NCBI RefSeq assembly: GCF_000372845.1
Contig: NZ_KB889963.1
Coordinates: 2,810,304 to 2,874,303 of the forward strand
DNA from: Methylocystis rosea SV97
GTDB lineage: Bacteria; Pseudomonadota; Alphaproteobacteria; Rhizobiales; Beijerinckiaceae
Length of the DNA: 64,000 nt
Direction: 5' to 3'
Numbering within the stretch: the stretch's first letter is position 1; every line of letters begins with the position of its first letter. Of the stretch, positions 18,337 through 27,348 are shown piece after piece. The notes under the pieces are model-generated. The model made no database searches. It saw only the letters and a list, made by a program, of their open reading frames with translations, and had not been told where the DNA came from. The translations under genes and the position numbers were made by a program.

Positions 18337-18948
18337 ATGGCAAGTTTAACTGGCGTGCGCGGGCTGCTGGCCGGCGCAGTGATTGCGGCCGCGGCTTTTT
18401 TCGTCGCGCCATTAGCCGCCTTCGCGCATGGCGGCGTGATGCTCGAGCAAGACGAATGCGTGCTGCGGATCGGTCCGAACACCATGCATTTCATCGGCTA
18501 TCAGCGCTCGGGAGAAGAAGCGGAGTTTTGCGAGGACATCGCCAAAACCGGGCCGACCGTCATTGCGCTGACCGCGGTTTCGCCTGATCTGCGCGACATG
18601 GCGATCGGCATCCGCATCGTTAAGGATGTCGGCGAAGAGAAGGAAAAGACCAACCTCAATGCAGTCACCATCGCCTATATCGAACCGAAGGTCTATCGCA
18701 ACGGCATCATGACCTTCGAACACGACTTCAAGGACGCTGGTCGTTATGTCGGAATCGTCACGGTGCGCGACGATCTCGGCAATGAATGGGTCTCGCGCTT
18801 TCCCTTCTCGGTGGGGCTCTACACCTTCTGGGGACTGATTGAATATATCCTCTACGCCGTCGGCTTCTTCTCCCTTCTCGGCCTGATGTGGTGGATGCTG
18901 CGCGCCGGCGCAAAGAAGAAGACGCAAGCGGGCGACGCAATCGCCTAA
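18337..18948 (+). CDS. PmoD-like periplasmic copper protein, stand-alone copy
   Basis: 203 aa: signal peptide (residues 1-30, cleavage near AFA-H), a cupredoxin-like periplasmic domain and one C-terminal membrane helix (YILYAVGFFSLLGLMWWML, about 172-190) with a Lys-rich cytosolic tail. It shares the pattern C-x9-H-x3-YQ-x8-C (C41, H51, Y55-Q56, C65) with the pmo-linked PmoD at 26263-26877, and the same overall plan. PmoD proteins of methanotrophs form a CuA-type copper centre as homodimers. It has its own terminator downstream and an AT-rich promoter upstream, so it is monocistronic. Nearby sodB is probably coincidental. Confidence 0.78.
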   Translation: MASLTGVRGLLAGAVIAAAAFFVAPLAAFAHGGVMLEQDECVLRIGPNTMHFIGYQRSGEEAEFCEDIAKTGPTVIALTAVSPDLRDMAIGIRIVKDVGEEKEKTNLNAVTIAYIEPKVYRNGIMTFEHDFKDAGRYVGIVTVRDDLGNEWVSRFPFSVGLYTFWGLIEYILYAVGFFSLLGLMWWMLRAGAKKKTQAGDAIA

Positions 18949-18968
18949 GCAAGCGGCCCGAAGATTGC

Positions 18969-19003
18969 AGCATGGCTCGGTCGCCGACGAGCCATGCTTT
19001 TTT
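18969..19003 (+). terminator. Intrinsic terminator after the PmoD-like gene
   Basis: Perfect 11-bp stem (AGCATGGCTCG/CGAGCCATGCT, 18969-18979 and 18988-18998) with an 8-nt loop, followed by TTTTTT. It lies 21 bp after the stop codon and is among the clearest terminators in the window. Confidence 0.88.
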
Positions 19004-19133
19004 GTCGCTACAAAGCGAACATAGCTGCGCGTTGGGATCTCGCGATATTGCCGCACGCGGCGCGCGGGTCTAGTTAAGCGCGTGCAGCTGAGGCTGACAG
19101 GCTACGCTCGTCTAACGTATTCAGGAGAGAATT

Positions 19134-19727
19134 ATGTCCTTCACCCTGGAAGATTTGCCTTATCCCTACGACGCTCTGCAGCCTTATCTTTCCCGCGAGT
19201 CCTTCGAATATCACCACGACAAGCACCACGCGACCTATGTCACGAACGCCAATAATCTGGTCAAAGGCACGGAATACGAAGGCAAGCCGATCGAGGAAGT
19301 GATCGTCACCGCCTACAATCGCAACACGCCGATCTTCAATAACGTCGCCCAGCATTTCAACCATCACCACTATTGGAAGTGGATGAAGCCGAACGGCGGC
19401 GGCGCCATTCCCGGCAAGGTCGAGAAGGCGATCATCGAGTCCTTCGGCTCGGTCGACAAATTCCGCGAAGAATTCCAGAAGGAGGGCCTCGGCCAATTCG
19501 GCTCCGGCTGGGTGTGGCTCGAAGCGAAGGATGGAAAGCTCGCCATTCGCAAGACGCCGAACGCGGAAAATCCACTCATCCATGGCGCCGCGCCGATCCT
19601 CGTCGCCGACGTCTGGGAACACTCCTATTACATCGACTATCGCAATCGCCGCGCCGACTATTTAAAGGCGTTTCTCGACCATCTCGTCAATTGGGAACAT
19701 GTAGAGGAAATGTTCGACGCGGCGTAG
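19134..19727 (+). CDS. sodB: Superoxide dismutase, Fe/Mn family
   Basis: 197 aa. Converts superoxide to oxygen and peroxide in the cytosol. It has the metal ligands in context: EYHHDKHHATYV (His), NVAQHFNHHHYW (His), and DVWEHSYYIDY (Asp and His). The Gln in GQFGSGWVWL supports the Fe-type (SodB) reading. AGGAGAG precedes the ATG. A strong terminator follows at 19742-19777. pMMO-bearing membranes generate reactive oxygen, so a highly expressed dismutase fits this organism. Confidence 0.96.
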   Translation: MSFTLEDLPYPYDALQPYLSRESFEYHHDKHHATYVTNANNLVKGTEYEGKPIEEVIVTAYNRNTPIFNNVAQHFNHHHYWKWMKPNGGGAIPGKVEKAIIESFGSVDKFREEFQKEGLGQFGSGWVWLEAKDGKLAIRKTPNAENPLIHGAAPILVADVWEHSYYIDYRNRRADYLKAFLDHLVNWEHVEEMFDAA

Positions 19728-19741
19728 CCTCACTTCATTCC

Positions 19742-19777
19742 GCGCGGCGCGCCTAATTCGTGCGCCGCGCATTTTTT
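19742..19777 (+). terminator. Intrinsic terminator of sodB
   Basis: GCGCGGCGC (19742-19750) pairs with GCGCCGCGC (19762-19770), then TTTTTT. The hairpin extends over the last codons of the convergent minus-strand gene at 19753. Confidence 0.85.
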
Positions 19778-20220
19778 GAGTTGTGAATAAGCGCCGAGGC
19801 GGCAAGCAGCAAAAGCGCCGCAAAGACGAGCACGGCGGCCACAGCATGCGAATCTTCCCATTGACGTCGCGCCGCCTCGAAGGCCGGCGGTATCCTGGTC
19901 CAATTCTGCGTCGCGACGTTCACGGGATAGGTCCACGTCCAGAAGATCGCCTGCGTTCCAGTGAGCGTCACGAAGGACGCGAACGAGAGCACCGCAGCGA
20001 TCCTGTTACGGCGAACGGCGATCGTATGCGCCAGCGTCGTCACTAATGCGAGAACGACGGCGATCCCGAAATAGGCCCAGCCGGCGTAGATCTGCTGAAC
20101 GTTCATGTAGTCGGCCGGCGAAAACGCCATCTTATTGGCGCGTTCGAAAAAATGCGCGCCCGCCGGAATCACGCATAGCGCGACGCTCGTGATCGCGGCG
20201 ATCTGCAGGCCAAAAAGCAT
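19753..20220 (-). CDS. DUF1772-like four-TM membrane protein
   Basis: 155 aa with four predicted membrane helices (LQIAAITSVALCVIPAGAHF; YFGIAVVLALVTTLAHTIAV; VLSFASFVTLTGTQAIFWTW; VAAVLVFAALLLLAASAL). The WTWTYPVN...W...P.....RRQWEDSHA segment resembles DUF1772 (anthrone-oxygenase-like) proteins, found as small integral membrane proteins in many Rhizobiales. Enzymatic activity is unproven. It is about 40 bp upstream of the SRPBCC gene's stop on the same strand. Confidence 0.7.
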   Translation of the reverse strand: MLFGLQIAAITSVALCVIPAGAHFFERANKMAFSPADYMNVQQIYAGWAYFGIAVVLALVTTLAHTIAVRRNRIAAVLSFASFVTLTGTQAIFWTWTYPVNVATQNWTRIPPAFEAARRQWEDSHAVAAVLVFAALLLLAASALIHNSKNARRTN

Positions 20221-20261
20221 CAGCGGCTTCCTTCGCTGCGCCTATCGTCCGCCCGGCGCGG

Positions 20262-20810
20262 TCAATCAGCGGCGATTTTCGGCTGCGACTCGACGACTCG
20301 CTTTAGGTCCGCGAGGCCGCGATCGAATTGCGCCCCGACCGTCTTGTCGATGTTCAAAAACTTATGCATGGCCTTGCCGACAAATTCATGGTGGCCGGAC
20401 ATCGCCCAGGTGACTTCCGTGCTGTTCTCTCCCAAAGGCTTGAGATTGAACTGCACGTCGTTCTTGGCTTTGAACGGCTTTTGGAATTCGAGCTTGATGC
20501 CGACGCGCTCGCCCTGGCGGCTCTCGACGATCTCCATCTGACCGACGCCGACCTGCTTGTCGCCGGACCATGAATAGGTCGCGCCATAGCCCTGCGGCGT
20601 CCCTCCATATTCATCCTTCATATTCGGGTCGAGCTTGGCCCAGGGCGACCAGTCGGCCCAGTTGTGAAAGTCGTTGATGTGGCGAAAGACCACCTCCGGC
20701 GGCGCGTCGATCACGATCGAGCGGGCGATGCGGAATTTGTCGGGCAAGAAGGAGATGTAGGCGATCAGCGCGCTGACGAGAGCCAGGAAAACGAGAGCGA
20801 ACATCGTCAT
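20262..20810 (-). CDS. SRPBCC (polyketide cyclase/START-like) protein
   Basis: 182 aa. An N-terminal membrane anchor (MFALVFLALVSALIAYISFL) is followed by a complete SRPBCC helix-grip domain: ARSIVIDAPPEVVFRHINDFHNW, DWSPWAKLDP, a Gly-rich turn, QFNLKPLGENSTEVTWAMSG and a long final helix with the FLNIDKTVGAQFDRGLADLKRVVE element. The fold binds hydrophobic ligands; its ligand is unknown. I use ATG 20810, directly before the anchor; the frame continues to 20924 without homology. Confidence 0.82.
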   Translation of the reverse strand: MTMFALVFLALVSALIAYISFLPDKFRIARSIVIDAPPEVVFRHINDFHNWADWSPWAKLDPNMKDEYGGTPQGYGATYSWSGDKQVGVGQMEIVESRQGERVGIKLEFQKPFKAKNDVQFNLKPLGENSTEVTWAMSGHHEFVGKAMHKFLNIDKTVGAQFDRGLADLKRVVESQPKIAAD

Positions 20811-20991
20811 TATGCAGGTCTCCGCAAGAGCGTGAGTCCGTCGAGCGAACGGCCCGCGGACTTGCAATTTCGTTCCGCGCTCTCCGGGCCGAGAGATGTC
20901 GCTTCTCGCGAAGCGCTCGCCCACGGCCCGCCGCCTGACGCGCTGGACGTCAGTTTAGAGCGGCGGGCGCAATGCGCAATGCATTGTGGGG

Positions 20992-22655
<1,664 letters not shown>

Positions 22656-22889
22656 ATGTCGCTCGTTGACAAATTTGAAGATCAGATGGAGCCAGCCTTC
22701 ACGCGCAGCTTTGATAGGGACTCTGCGCGTCGCCAGTTTCGAGTTTCGCTCCTGCTGGTCGCCGCCATGGCGATGGCCGCTTTCGTTCTCGGCTTCGCCC
22801 TGCCGATTGGCTCGCCTGCCCAGAAGGCCACCCCCGTTGCGTCAGACGGCGGCGTTTTCGCCGGGCGACTGGTGACGATCGATCGCTGA
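22656..22889 (+). CDS. Small single-TM protein
   Basis: 77 aa: an acidic N-terminal stretch (SLVDKFEDQMEPAFTRSFDRDSAR), one membrane helix (about residues 33-53, SLLLVAAMAMAAFVLGFALPI) and a short periplasmic tail. The ATG at 22656 has GGGA before it; the frame extends upstream to 22530 without support. It is followed by a strong terminator at 22923-22953, which makes expression as an independent unit likely. No family known to me. Confidence 0.62.
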   Translation: MSLVDKFEDQMEPAFTRSFDRDSARRQFRVSLLLVAAMAMAAFVLGFALPIGSPAQKATPVASDGGVFAGRLVTIDR

Positions 22890-22922
22890 ATCTTCTGCAA
22901 AATTTCGATCGCGGGTAACACG

Positions 22923-22953
22923 GCGCGCGTCTTACGACGCGCGCAATCTTTTT
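22923..22953 (+). terminator. Intrinsic terminator after the small TM gene
   Basis: GCGCGCGTC (22923-22931) and GACGCGCGC (22936-22944) with a TTAC loop, then AATCTTTTT. Confidence 0.82.
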
Positions 22954-22973
22954 AGCCGTTCAACGCGCTGAAC

Positions 22974-23002
22974 AAACCGGCTGCCTTTCAAGCGGCCGGT
23001 TT
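22974..23002 (-). terminator. Hairpin downstream of the copper operon
   Basis: AAACCGGCTGC and GCGGCCGGTTT pair (one G-U) around CTTTCAA. It lies about 40 bp beyond the PCuAC stop codon on the minus strand and could end the pmoD-copC-copD-PCuAC transcript, though the U tract is weak. Confidence 0.45.
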
Positions 23003-23040
23003 CTGATTGTACGTCGACGAGTCCAACGAGCCCCCCGCAA

Positions 23041-23619
23041 TTACTTCTTATCCATGTGATGGTGCTCGTGATGCGCCGCCCCGCCTTCCTTGGGCCCGGC
23101 GGCGTCCTGGCCATGCGCCTTCTGCCAGCGCTCCATGGCTTCCGCGTCATGCGCATGGGCCGCGTCCGGCGCATCGATCGCAGCGTCGATAACCACTTCC
23201 CCGGCCTTTTCGAAGACGAGCGTCATCTCCAGGCCCCAGCCCACCTCAAGATGCTTCTTGATGTCCATAAGCGTCACATAGACGCCGCCAGGCGCGAGCG
23301 TGACTTTCGACTTGGGCGGCAGGACGATCGACGTGATCAGATCGAGCTTCTTCGCGTCGCCGTGGATCTCGGCATTCCCGAATTTTTCCGACTTGACGGC
23401 GATCAGCTTGTCGGGCGTCGCGCCACTATTGTGCAGCATTGCGTAGAACTGCGCCTTGTTGTCGCCGTCAACGGGGGCGCGAAGCCAAGGATGCTCCACT
23501 TTCAGGCTGCCGACGTCGTATTCATGCGCCGCCGCGGAACCGCGCCCGGCGAAGAGCCCGAGCGCCGTCCCGGTGAGCAGAGTTCCGCCGGTCAGCAAAA
23601 ATTCACGCCGCTTTAGCAT
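23041..23619 (-). CDS. PCuAC-domain (DUF461) copper chaperone, histidine-brace type
   Basis: 192 aa. A twin-Arg-like signal (LKRREFLLTGGTLLTGTAL) is followed by the PCuAC fold (about residues 32-135) and a flexible tail ending in a His cluster (HHEHHHMDKK). Only one of the four canonical His/Met copper ligands (H86 in EIHGD) is evident; the others are replaced (LDLI, GGVYVTLM). Cleavage after SAAA would expose His32, with His43 (VEHPW) nearby, matching the histidine-brace PCuAC proteins described from methanotrophs. It is last in the pmoD-copC-copD order and probably delivers copper in the periplasm. The start is ATG 23619. Confidence 0.86.
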   Translation of the reverse strand: MLKRREFLLTGGTLLTGTALGLFAGRGSAAAHEYDVGSLKVEHPWLRAPVDGDNKAQFYAMLHNSGATPDKLIAVKSEKFGNAEIHGDAKKLDLITSIVLPPKSKVTLAPGGVYVTLMDIKKHLEVGWGLEMTLVFEKAGEVVIDAAIDAPDAAHAHDAEAMERWQKAHGQDAAGPKEGGAAHHEHHHMDKK

Positions 23620-23737
23620 CTCGCTTCTCCCATTTTGCCCGGACTTTTCTCTCGCCGGACTGCTTGGCATCATGACCAAGGACGCGCCGCTCCGATAGCC
23701 TCGCGCTCCGTTCGCGCTTGCGACAATATGGCGCGCG

Positions 23738-25663
23738 CTAATGCGAGTGCAGGCTGATCTCGATCAAGGGCTCCCGGGCGAGTTCGGCGGCGAGGCCAGA
23801 CAGTTTCTGAGTGTTCCCCTCGTCGGGCGCGAATGTGCGGAAACGCGCCCGAATGTAGCCGGAACGATCCACCAGGAAATGCGCCTCTTCGATCTCCTCG
23901 GACGGCGTTTCATTGGGGTAGCGATTGATCACCGAATAGGCGGTCTCAACCGCCTTTGGATGAACGACTTCTCGACCTTTCGCATCCTGCGGGCAGGCCG
24001 CGTCATAGATCGTCACCTGGTTTACGCCAGCTGCCTTGGCGGCGGCATGCGCAATCTTGACGCTCGCCGCGCGCGCCGTGGGATCGCCGTTTGAAGACCC
24101 GCAGCGCGCAAAGGAGACCAGCGTTGGAACGCCGCGCAACTTGAAGAGAGACGTTGCATTCTCCTCTGGATCGATCAGCGCGAAATCCGGCGCGATCAGC
24201 CATTGAATCATCGGCTGAGCGCTCATGAAGCGCGCGCGGTTTGAATAGGACATCATCAGCAGGAAGTTGATCACGTCCCAGCGGTCATCGACGTCGAGCT
24301 GCTCGCCGAAGGCCGGCATGACGCCGCTTTGTCCGCCATGAGTCAGCCAGTGGAAAATGTCGCCGATCGTATGAGTGCCGACATGCGGAGCAGTCAAATC
24401 GGCGGGTTGCACGGGAAGTCCTTGCTGATTCTTGAGGTCTTTGGCGAGGGGACCATTGCCTTCGCCCTGTCCGCCGTGGCAACCGACGCAGTTCTCCTGA
24501 AAATGCGCCAGCCCGCGCGCCACCGATTCCGCTGTGTAGTCCTGCGTCGGATCGTCGTACGTGTCGGTATAGGCTTCTGTCGCAAATGACACGGCGAGCG
24601 AGATCACCGCCGCGGCGGAGATGGCTGGCGTCGCATAGAGACGATACTGGCGAGTCGATGGCGTCCACCAGATCAGCGCCGCCATGATCGCGAGTACGAC
24701 GGCGGCAATGCCCCACCACCAGATCGGGCTGAACATCGATGGGTTCTGTCCCCACGTCGCAATGTACGACAGGCGAAATGGCAATGGCCAATAGAGACTG
24801 GTTTCATGCGAGGCTGGCGTGATGACCGCGATGTAGCCGGCGATTGAAAGCAGAGCCAGCGCAAAGACCGACTCGCCCGCGCCGACCTTGCTGTACCAGC
24901 CGACGTTGAATTCGCCTTCAGGCCGGCGCGTGATGTATCGCGCGAGCGCCAGCGCCGCGAGCAAGACGGCGCACAGCAGAACGAGCTTCAGCGTGAGCAT
25001 CCGACCATAAGGCGTCGCGAGCAGATTGGGGATGCTTCCGACGTTCTCCCATGCAATCGCAAATCCCGAGACGGCCACGAGCGCCATGGCGACCTTCGCG
25101 ATGAACGACCAGCGTTCGGCGAGCTGCGCCGCCAGTTCCGGCGGTTTGCCGCGCGCCGTGAACATCCACCAGACGAGGCCGAGCAAGCCGCCAAGCCAAG
25201 TGAGGCCGGCGGCCGTGTGGAGAAGGAAACTCGCCTGTGTCCACCGCGGCAGACCGTCGTCGATGGCGTGGCCGGTCACTGAAACAACGGCGATAAGGAC
25301 GACGCCGACCCACAACGTCGCCTGATCGAGCAAATCTGAAGCGACGAAGAGGCGCGCCGCCGCGAGCGCCGCGAAGAGGAACGCGATCAGTTGCGTCCAG
25401 ATCCAGGCGTTTCCGACGCTCGTGTTGACGGTGAACTCCCAAAGCGTGTCGAATTCGATTGGACGATCGGCGGGAAAGATCGCACGCGCGGTGACATACA
25501 GCAGCGCGAAGCCGAAAACGGCGCGCACCAGTGCCAGCGCCGCGACGGCAGGCTTGAAGCGCTTTCCGTCCTCGCCGATGAGACGCGGCAGGAGCAGGAG
25601 CCCGACCGCGAGGGCCGAGGGCACGCTCAGAAGGAAGCGGATCGCTGCAAGAGAGAGATACAT
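23738..25663 (-). CDS. copD: CopD-cytochrome c-thioredoxin-like fusion protein
   Basis: 641 aa, about twice a normal CopD. Residues 1-about 340 carry eight or so membrane helices with conserved His and Trp (GHAIDDGLPRWTQASFLLHTAAGLTWLGG), the CopD fold for copper transfer across the membrane. A single-haem cytochrome c domain follows (C392-V-G-C-H396; MPAFGEQLD supplies the probable Met ligand). Residues about 490-641 form a thioredoxin/Sco-like domain (LRGVPTLVSFARCGSSNG; HFLVDRSGYIRARFR) without a CxxC pair. The order suggests a periplasmic redox module tied to copper handling. copC starts about 115 bp upstream. Separate genes in most genomes; the fusion is the oddity. Confidence 0.86.
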   Translation of the reverse strand: MYLSLAAIRFLLSVPSALAVGLLLLPRLIGEDGKRFKPAVAALALVRAVFGFALLYVTARAIFPADRPIEFDTLWEFTVNTSVGNAWIWTQLIAFLFAALAAARLFVASDLLDQATLWVGVVLIAVVSVTGHAIDDGLPRWTQASFLLHTAAGLTWLGGLLGLVWWMFTARGKPPELAAQLAERWSFIAKVAMALVAVSGFAIAWENVGSIPNLLATPYGRMLTLKLVLLCAVLLAALALARYITRRPEGEFNVGWYSKVGAGESVFALALLSIAGYIAVITPASHETSLYWPLPFRLSYIATWGQNPSMFSPIWWWGIAAVVLAIMAALIWWTPSTRQYRLYATPAISAAAVISLAVSFATEAYTDTYDDPTQDYTAESVARGLAHFQENCVGCHGGQGEGNGPLAKDLKNQQGLPVQPADLTAPHVGTHTIGDIFHWLTHGGQSGVMPAFGEQLDVDDRWDVINFLLMMSYSNRARFMSAQPMIQWLIAPDFALIDPEENATSLFKLRGVPTLVSFARCGSSNGDPTARAASVKIAHAAAKAAGVNQVTIYDAACPQDAKGREVVHPKAVETAYSVINRYPNETPSEEIEEAHFLVDRSGYIRARFRTFAPDEGNTQKLSGLAAELAREPLIEISLHSH

Positions 25664-25777
25664 TTTTGTTTCGCCCGATGTTCTCTGGCGCTCATCTCTT
25701 CAGCTCGCACGAGAAGCGAGAAACGAGCAGCGTGTCGCGCAAGCGTAGCCGCGAGCCTGTCACTCGCCCCAGGGCGC

Positions 25778-26200
25778 TTACTTCGCGTCCACGGTGAATT
25801 CGTAATTTCCCTCGACGATGTGACCGTCGGTGGAGAGCACGCGGTAGCGCACGATGTATTTGCCGGGCGCGAGTTCCGGCGCATTCGCCGACAATTCGCG
25901 CGGCTTGTCGGGAACAGCGCTATTGCCTTGGGCGAGCACCTTACCGTCGGGCGTTTCTATGGTGATCTTCGAGTAAGGCGGTTCGACTCCGCCGCCGAAC
26001 CGCAACTTGATGGTCTTTGGCGGCGCCGCGACATGCTCCTTTGAAGAAGGAGCAGCGTCGACAAGGAACGAATGCGCGAGCGCCGAGTTCGTCCCAAAGG
26101 CGGCTACTATGACGATGGCGAAAGCCCCGGCGGCGCCGGAGAAGCCGAACCCGCCCTGACGGCGCACGCGCGCCGGCGAAGTTCTGTCAGCGTTAGTCAT
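25778..26200 (-). CDS. copC: CopC periplasmic copper-binding protein
   Basis: 140 aa. Signal peptide (about residues 20-42, ending NSALA), then the CopC beta-sandwich. The mature protein begins with His43 (HSFLVDAAPSS), and DGHIVEGNYEF near the end supplies the second His: together with an Asp they form the high-affinity Cu(II) site of CopC proteins. The Met-rich Cu(I) loop of some CopCs is absent, so this is the single-site Cu(II) type. It lies between pmoD and copD. I set the start at ATG 26200; the frame to 26383 overlaps pmoD and is not homologous. Confidence 0.9.
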   Translation of the reverse strand: MTNADRTSPARVRRQGGFGFSGAAGAFAIVIVAAFGTNSALAHSFLVDAAPSSKEHVAAPPKTIKLRFGGGVEPPYSKITIETPDGKVLAQGNSAVPDKPRELSANAPELAPGKYIVRYRVLSTDGHIVEGNYEFTVDAK

Positions 26201-26262
26201 AGGCGTCCTCCCAGAGGCCTGAGCCCCTCTTTGTTTTGAGATGTTTACGCATGTCGCCGCAA

Positions 26263-26877
26263 TCAAGACGCAGTGGCGTCGGCGGCATCCTTCTTCTTGC
26301 CGGCGGGATGCGTGTGCTTCCAATACACGAAAACGATGCCGGCGATGAGCACGGTCCCAGCAATCTGCGGCACCCAGGCCCACAGCGTTTCGCCGACCGT
26401 GAATTTGAATTCGGACGTCTCCTGCGTGCCGTCGGGGCGGGTCAGAGTGACGAGCCCGATATAATGGCCGTTTTCCTTGAAATCGTGCTCCAGATTGAAG
26501 GTGCCCTTGACGTATTTGGTCGCGGGACGATGAACTTCGGTCAGCGCCTCAAGATCGGTGCCCTTGGTGATCGGCGTCAGCGGATCGCGAATGATTCGCA
26601 GTTCCAGCGGCATGTCGCGAAACGTCGGATTTTCGATATCGAACACCAGAATGGTTGGTCCGGAGGTCGGGATCTCGGCGCAATATTCGCTGCGCGATTT
26701 GCCGGGCTGATAGGCCGTGATGTGAATCATGTCGTAGCCGAACATGACCATGCACATGTTGCCCATCGACATGGCTTCGGGGCCCGCGCCGCCCTCCGAT
26801 GCTCGCAGGGGAGCCAGAAAAGCCAGCGAGAAAAGCGCGCCGAGAACTGCGGCTGCAACGCTACGCCTATTCTTCAT
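26263..26877 (-). CDS. pmoD: PmoD, pMMO-associated CuA-type copper protein
   Basis: 204 aa: signal peptide (residues 1-27), a cupredoxin-like domain with C-x9-H-x3-YQ-x8-C (C42, H52, Y56-Q57, C66) in a Met-rich setting (MSMGNMCMVMFGYDM), and a C-terminal membrane helix (WVPQIAGTVLIAGIVFVYW). Characterised PmoD proteins form a CuA-like site at a homodimer interface and are needed for copper-dependent growth on methane. GAGGG lies 7-8 nt before ATG 26877; ATG 26883 and 26895 are alternatives. It follows pmoB on the same strand, after a terminator and about 420 bp, so it probably has its own promoter. Confidence 0.88.
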   Translation of the reverse strand: MKNRRSVAAAVLGALFSLAFLAPLRASEGGAGPEAMSMGNMCMVMFGYDMIHITAYQPGKSRSEYCAEIPTSGPTILVFDIENPTFRDMPLELRIIRDPLTPITKGTDLEALTEVHRPATKYVKGTFNLEHDFKENGHYIGLVTLTRPDGTQETSEFKFTVGETLWAWVPQIAGTVLIAGIVFVYWKHTHPAGKKKDAADATAS

Positions 26878-27348
26878 TTCCATCCCTCGATCCATATTGA
26901 TTCCCGGGCTGTCGCTCTTATCGGCGAACGTTGCTGAGCCCTGCATCTTCTATAGCGGATTTTTGGTTCGCGGCTCGATTATTGTCCCTTGCCAGCACAT
27001 CGCCGCGCGGCTGGACGCTCTTGCTACTTTTGACAAAAGCCAGAAATTGACGCGAGTAAAAACGGCGGAACAATTTGCGTCGAAAGGACGCACCGCCTTC
27101 TGGTGGCAATCGAACCGGATGAAGCCTCTGCTCTAGCGATCGCCTTGCGCCGGCTCTCCGCCTGGCGGCGACCGAACAACTCTCGACGATCAGCGAGCGC
27201 CTTCGCGCAGCCGTTTGCTACGCAGCGGGCGCTTTGCTGGCGCGACCGCCGCGCATCCGGCGAACCGCAAGGCTTGGCGGCGCCGCCACAAAAGAAAACC
27301 CCCGGCTTTATGGGCCGGGGGCTTTTTATTTCAATTCGTCAGTATCGC
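26878..27348. other. pmoB-pmoD intergenic region
   Basis: 471 bp between the pmoB stop and pmoD. It holds the pMMO terminator (27290-27327) and, closer to pmoD, a stretch with TATAGA on the minus strand (about 26947-26952) that could be a -10 for the copper operon; no matching -35 stands out. Open frames here have no support. Confidence 0.45.
27290..27327 (-). terminator. Intrinsic terminator of the pmoCAB operon
   Basis: Stem CCCCCGGC/GCCGGGGG (27299-27306, 27314-27321) with a 6-nt loop. On the minus strand TTTTCTTTT follows, and on the plus strand TTTTT, so it can work in both directions. It lies 22-60 bp beyond the pmoB stop and separates pmoCAB from the pmoD-copC-copD-PCuAC group. Confidence 0.9.
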
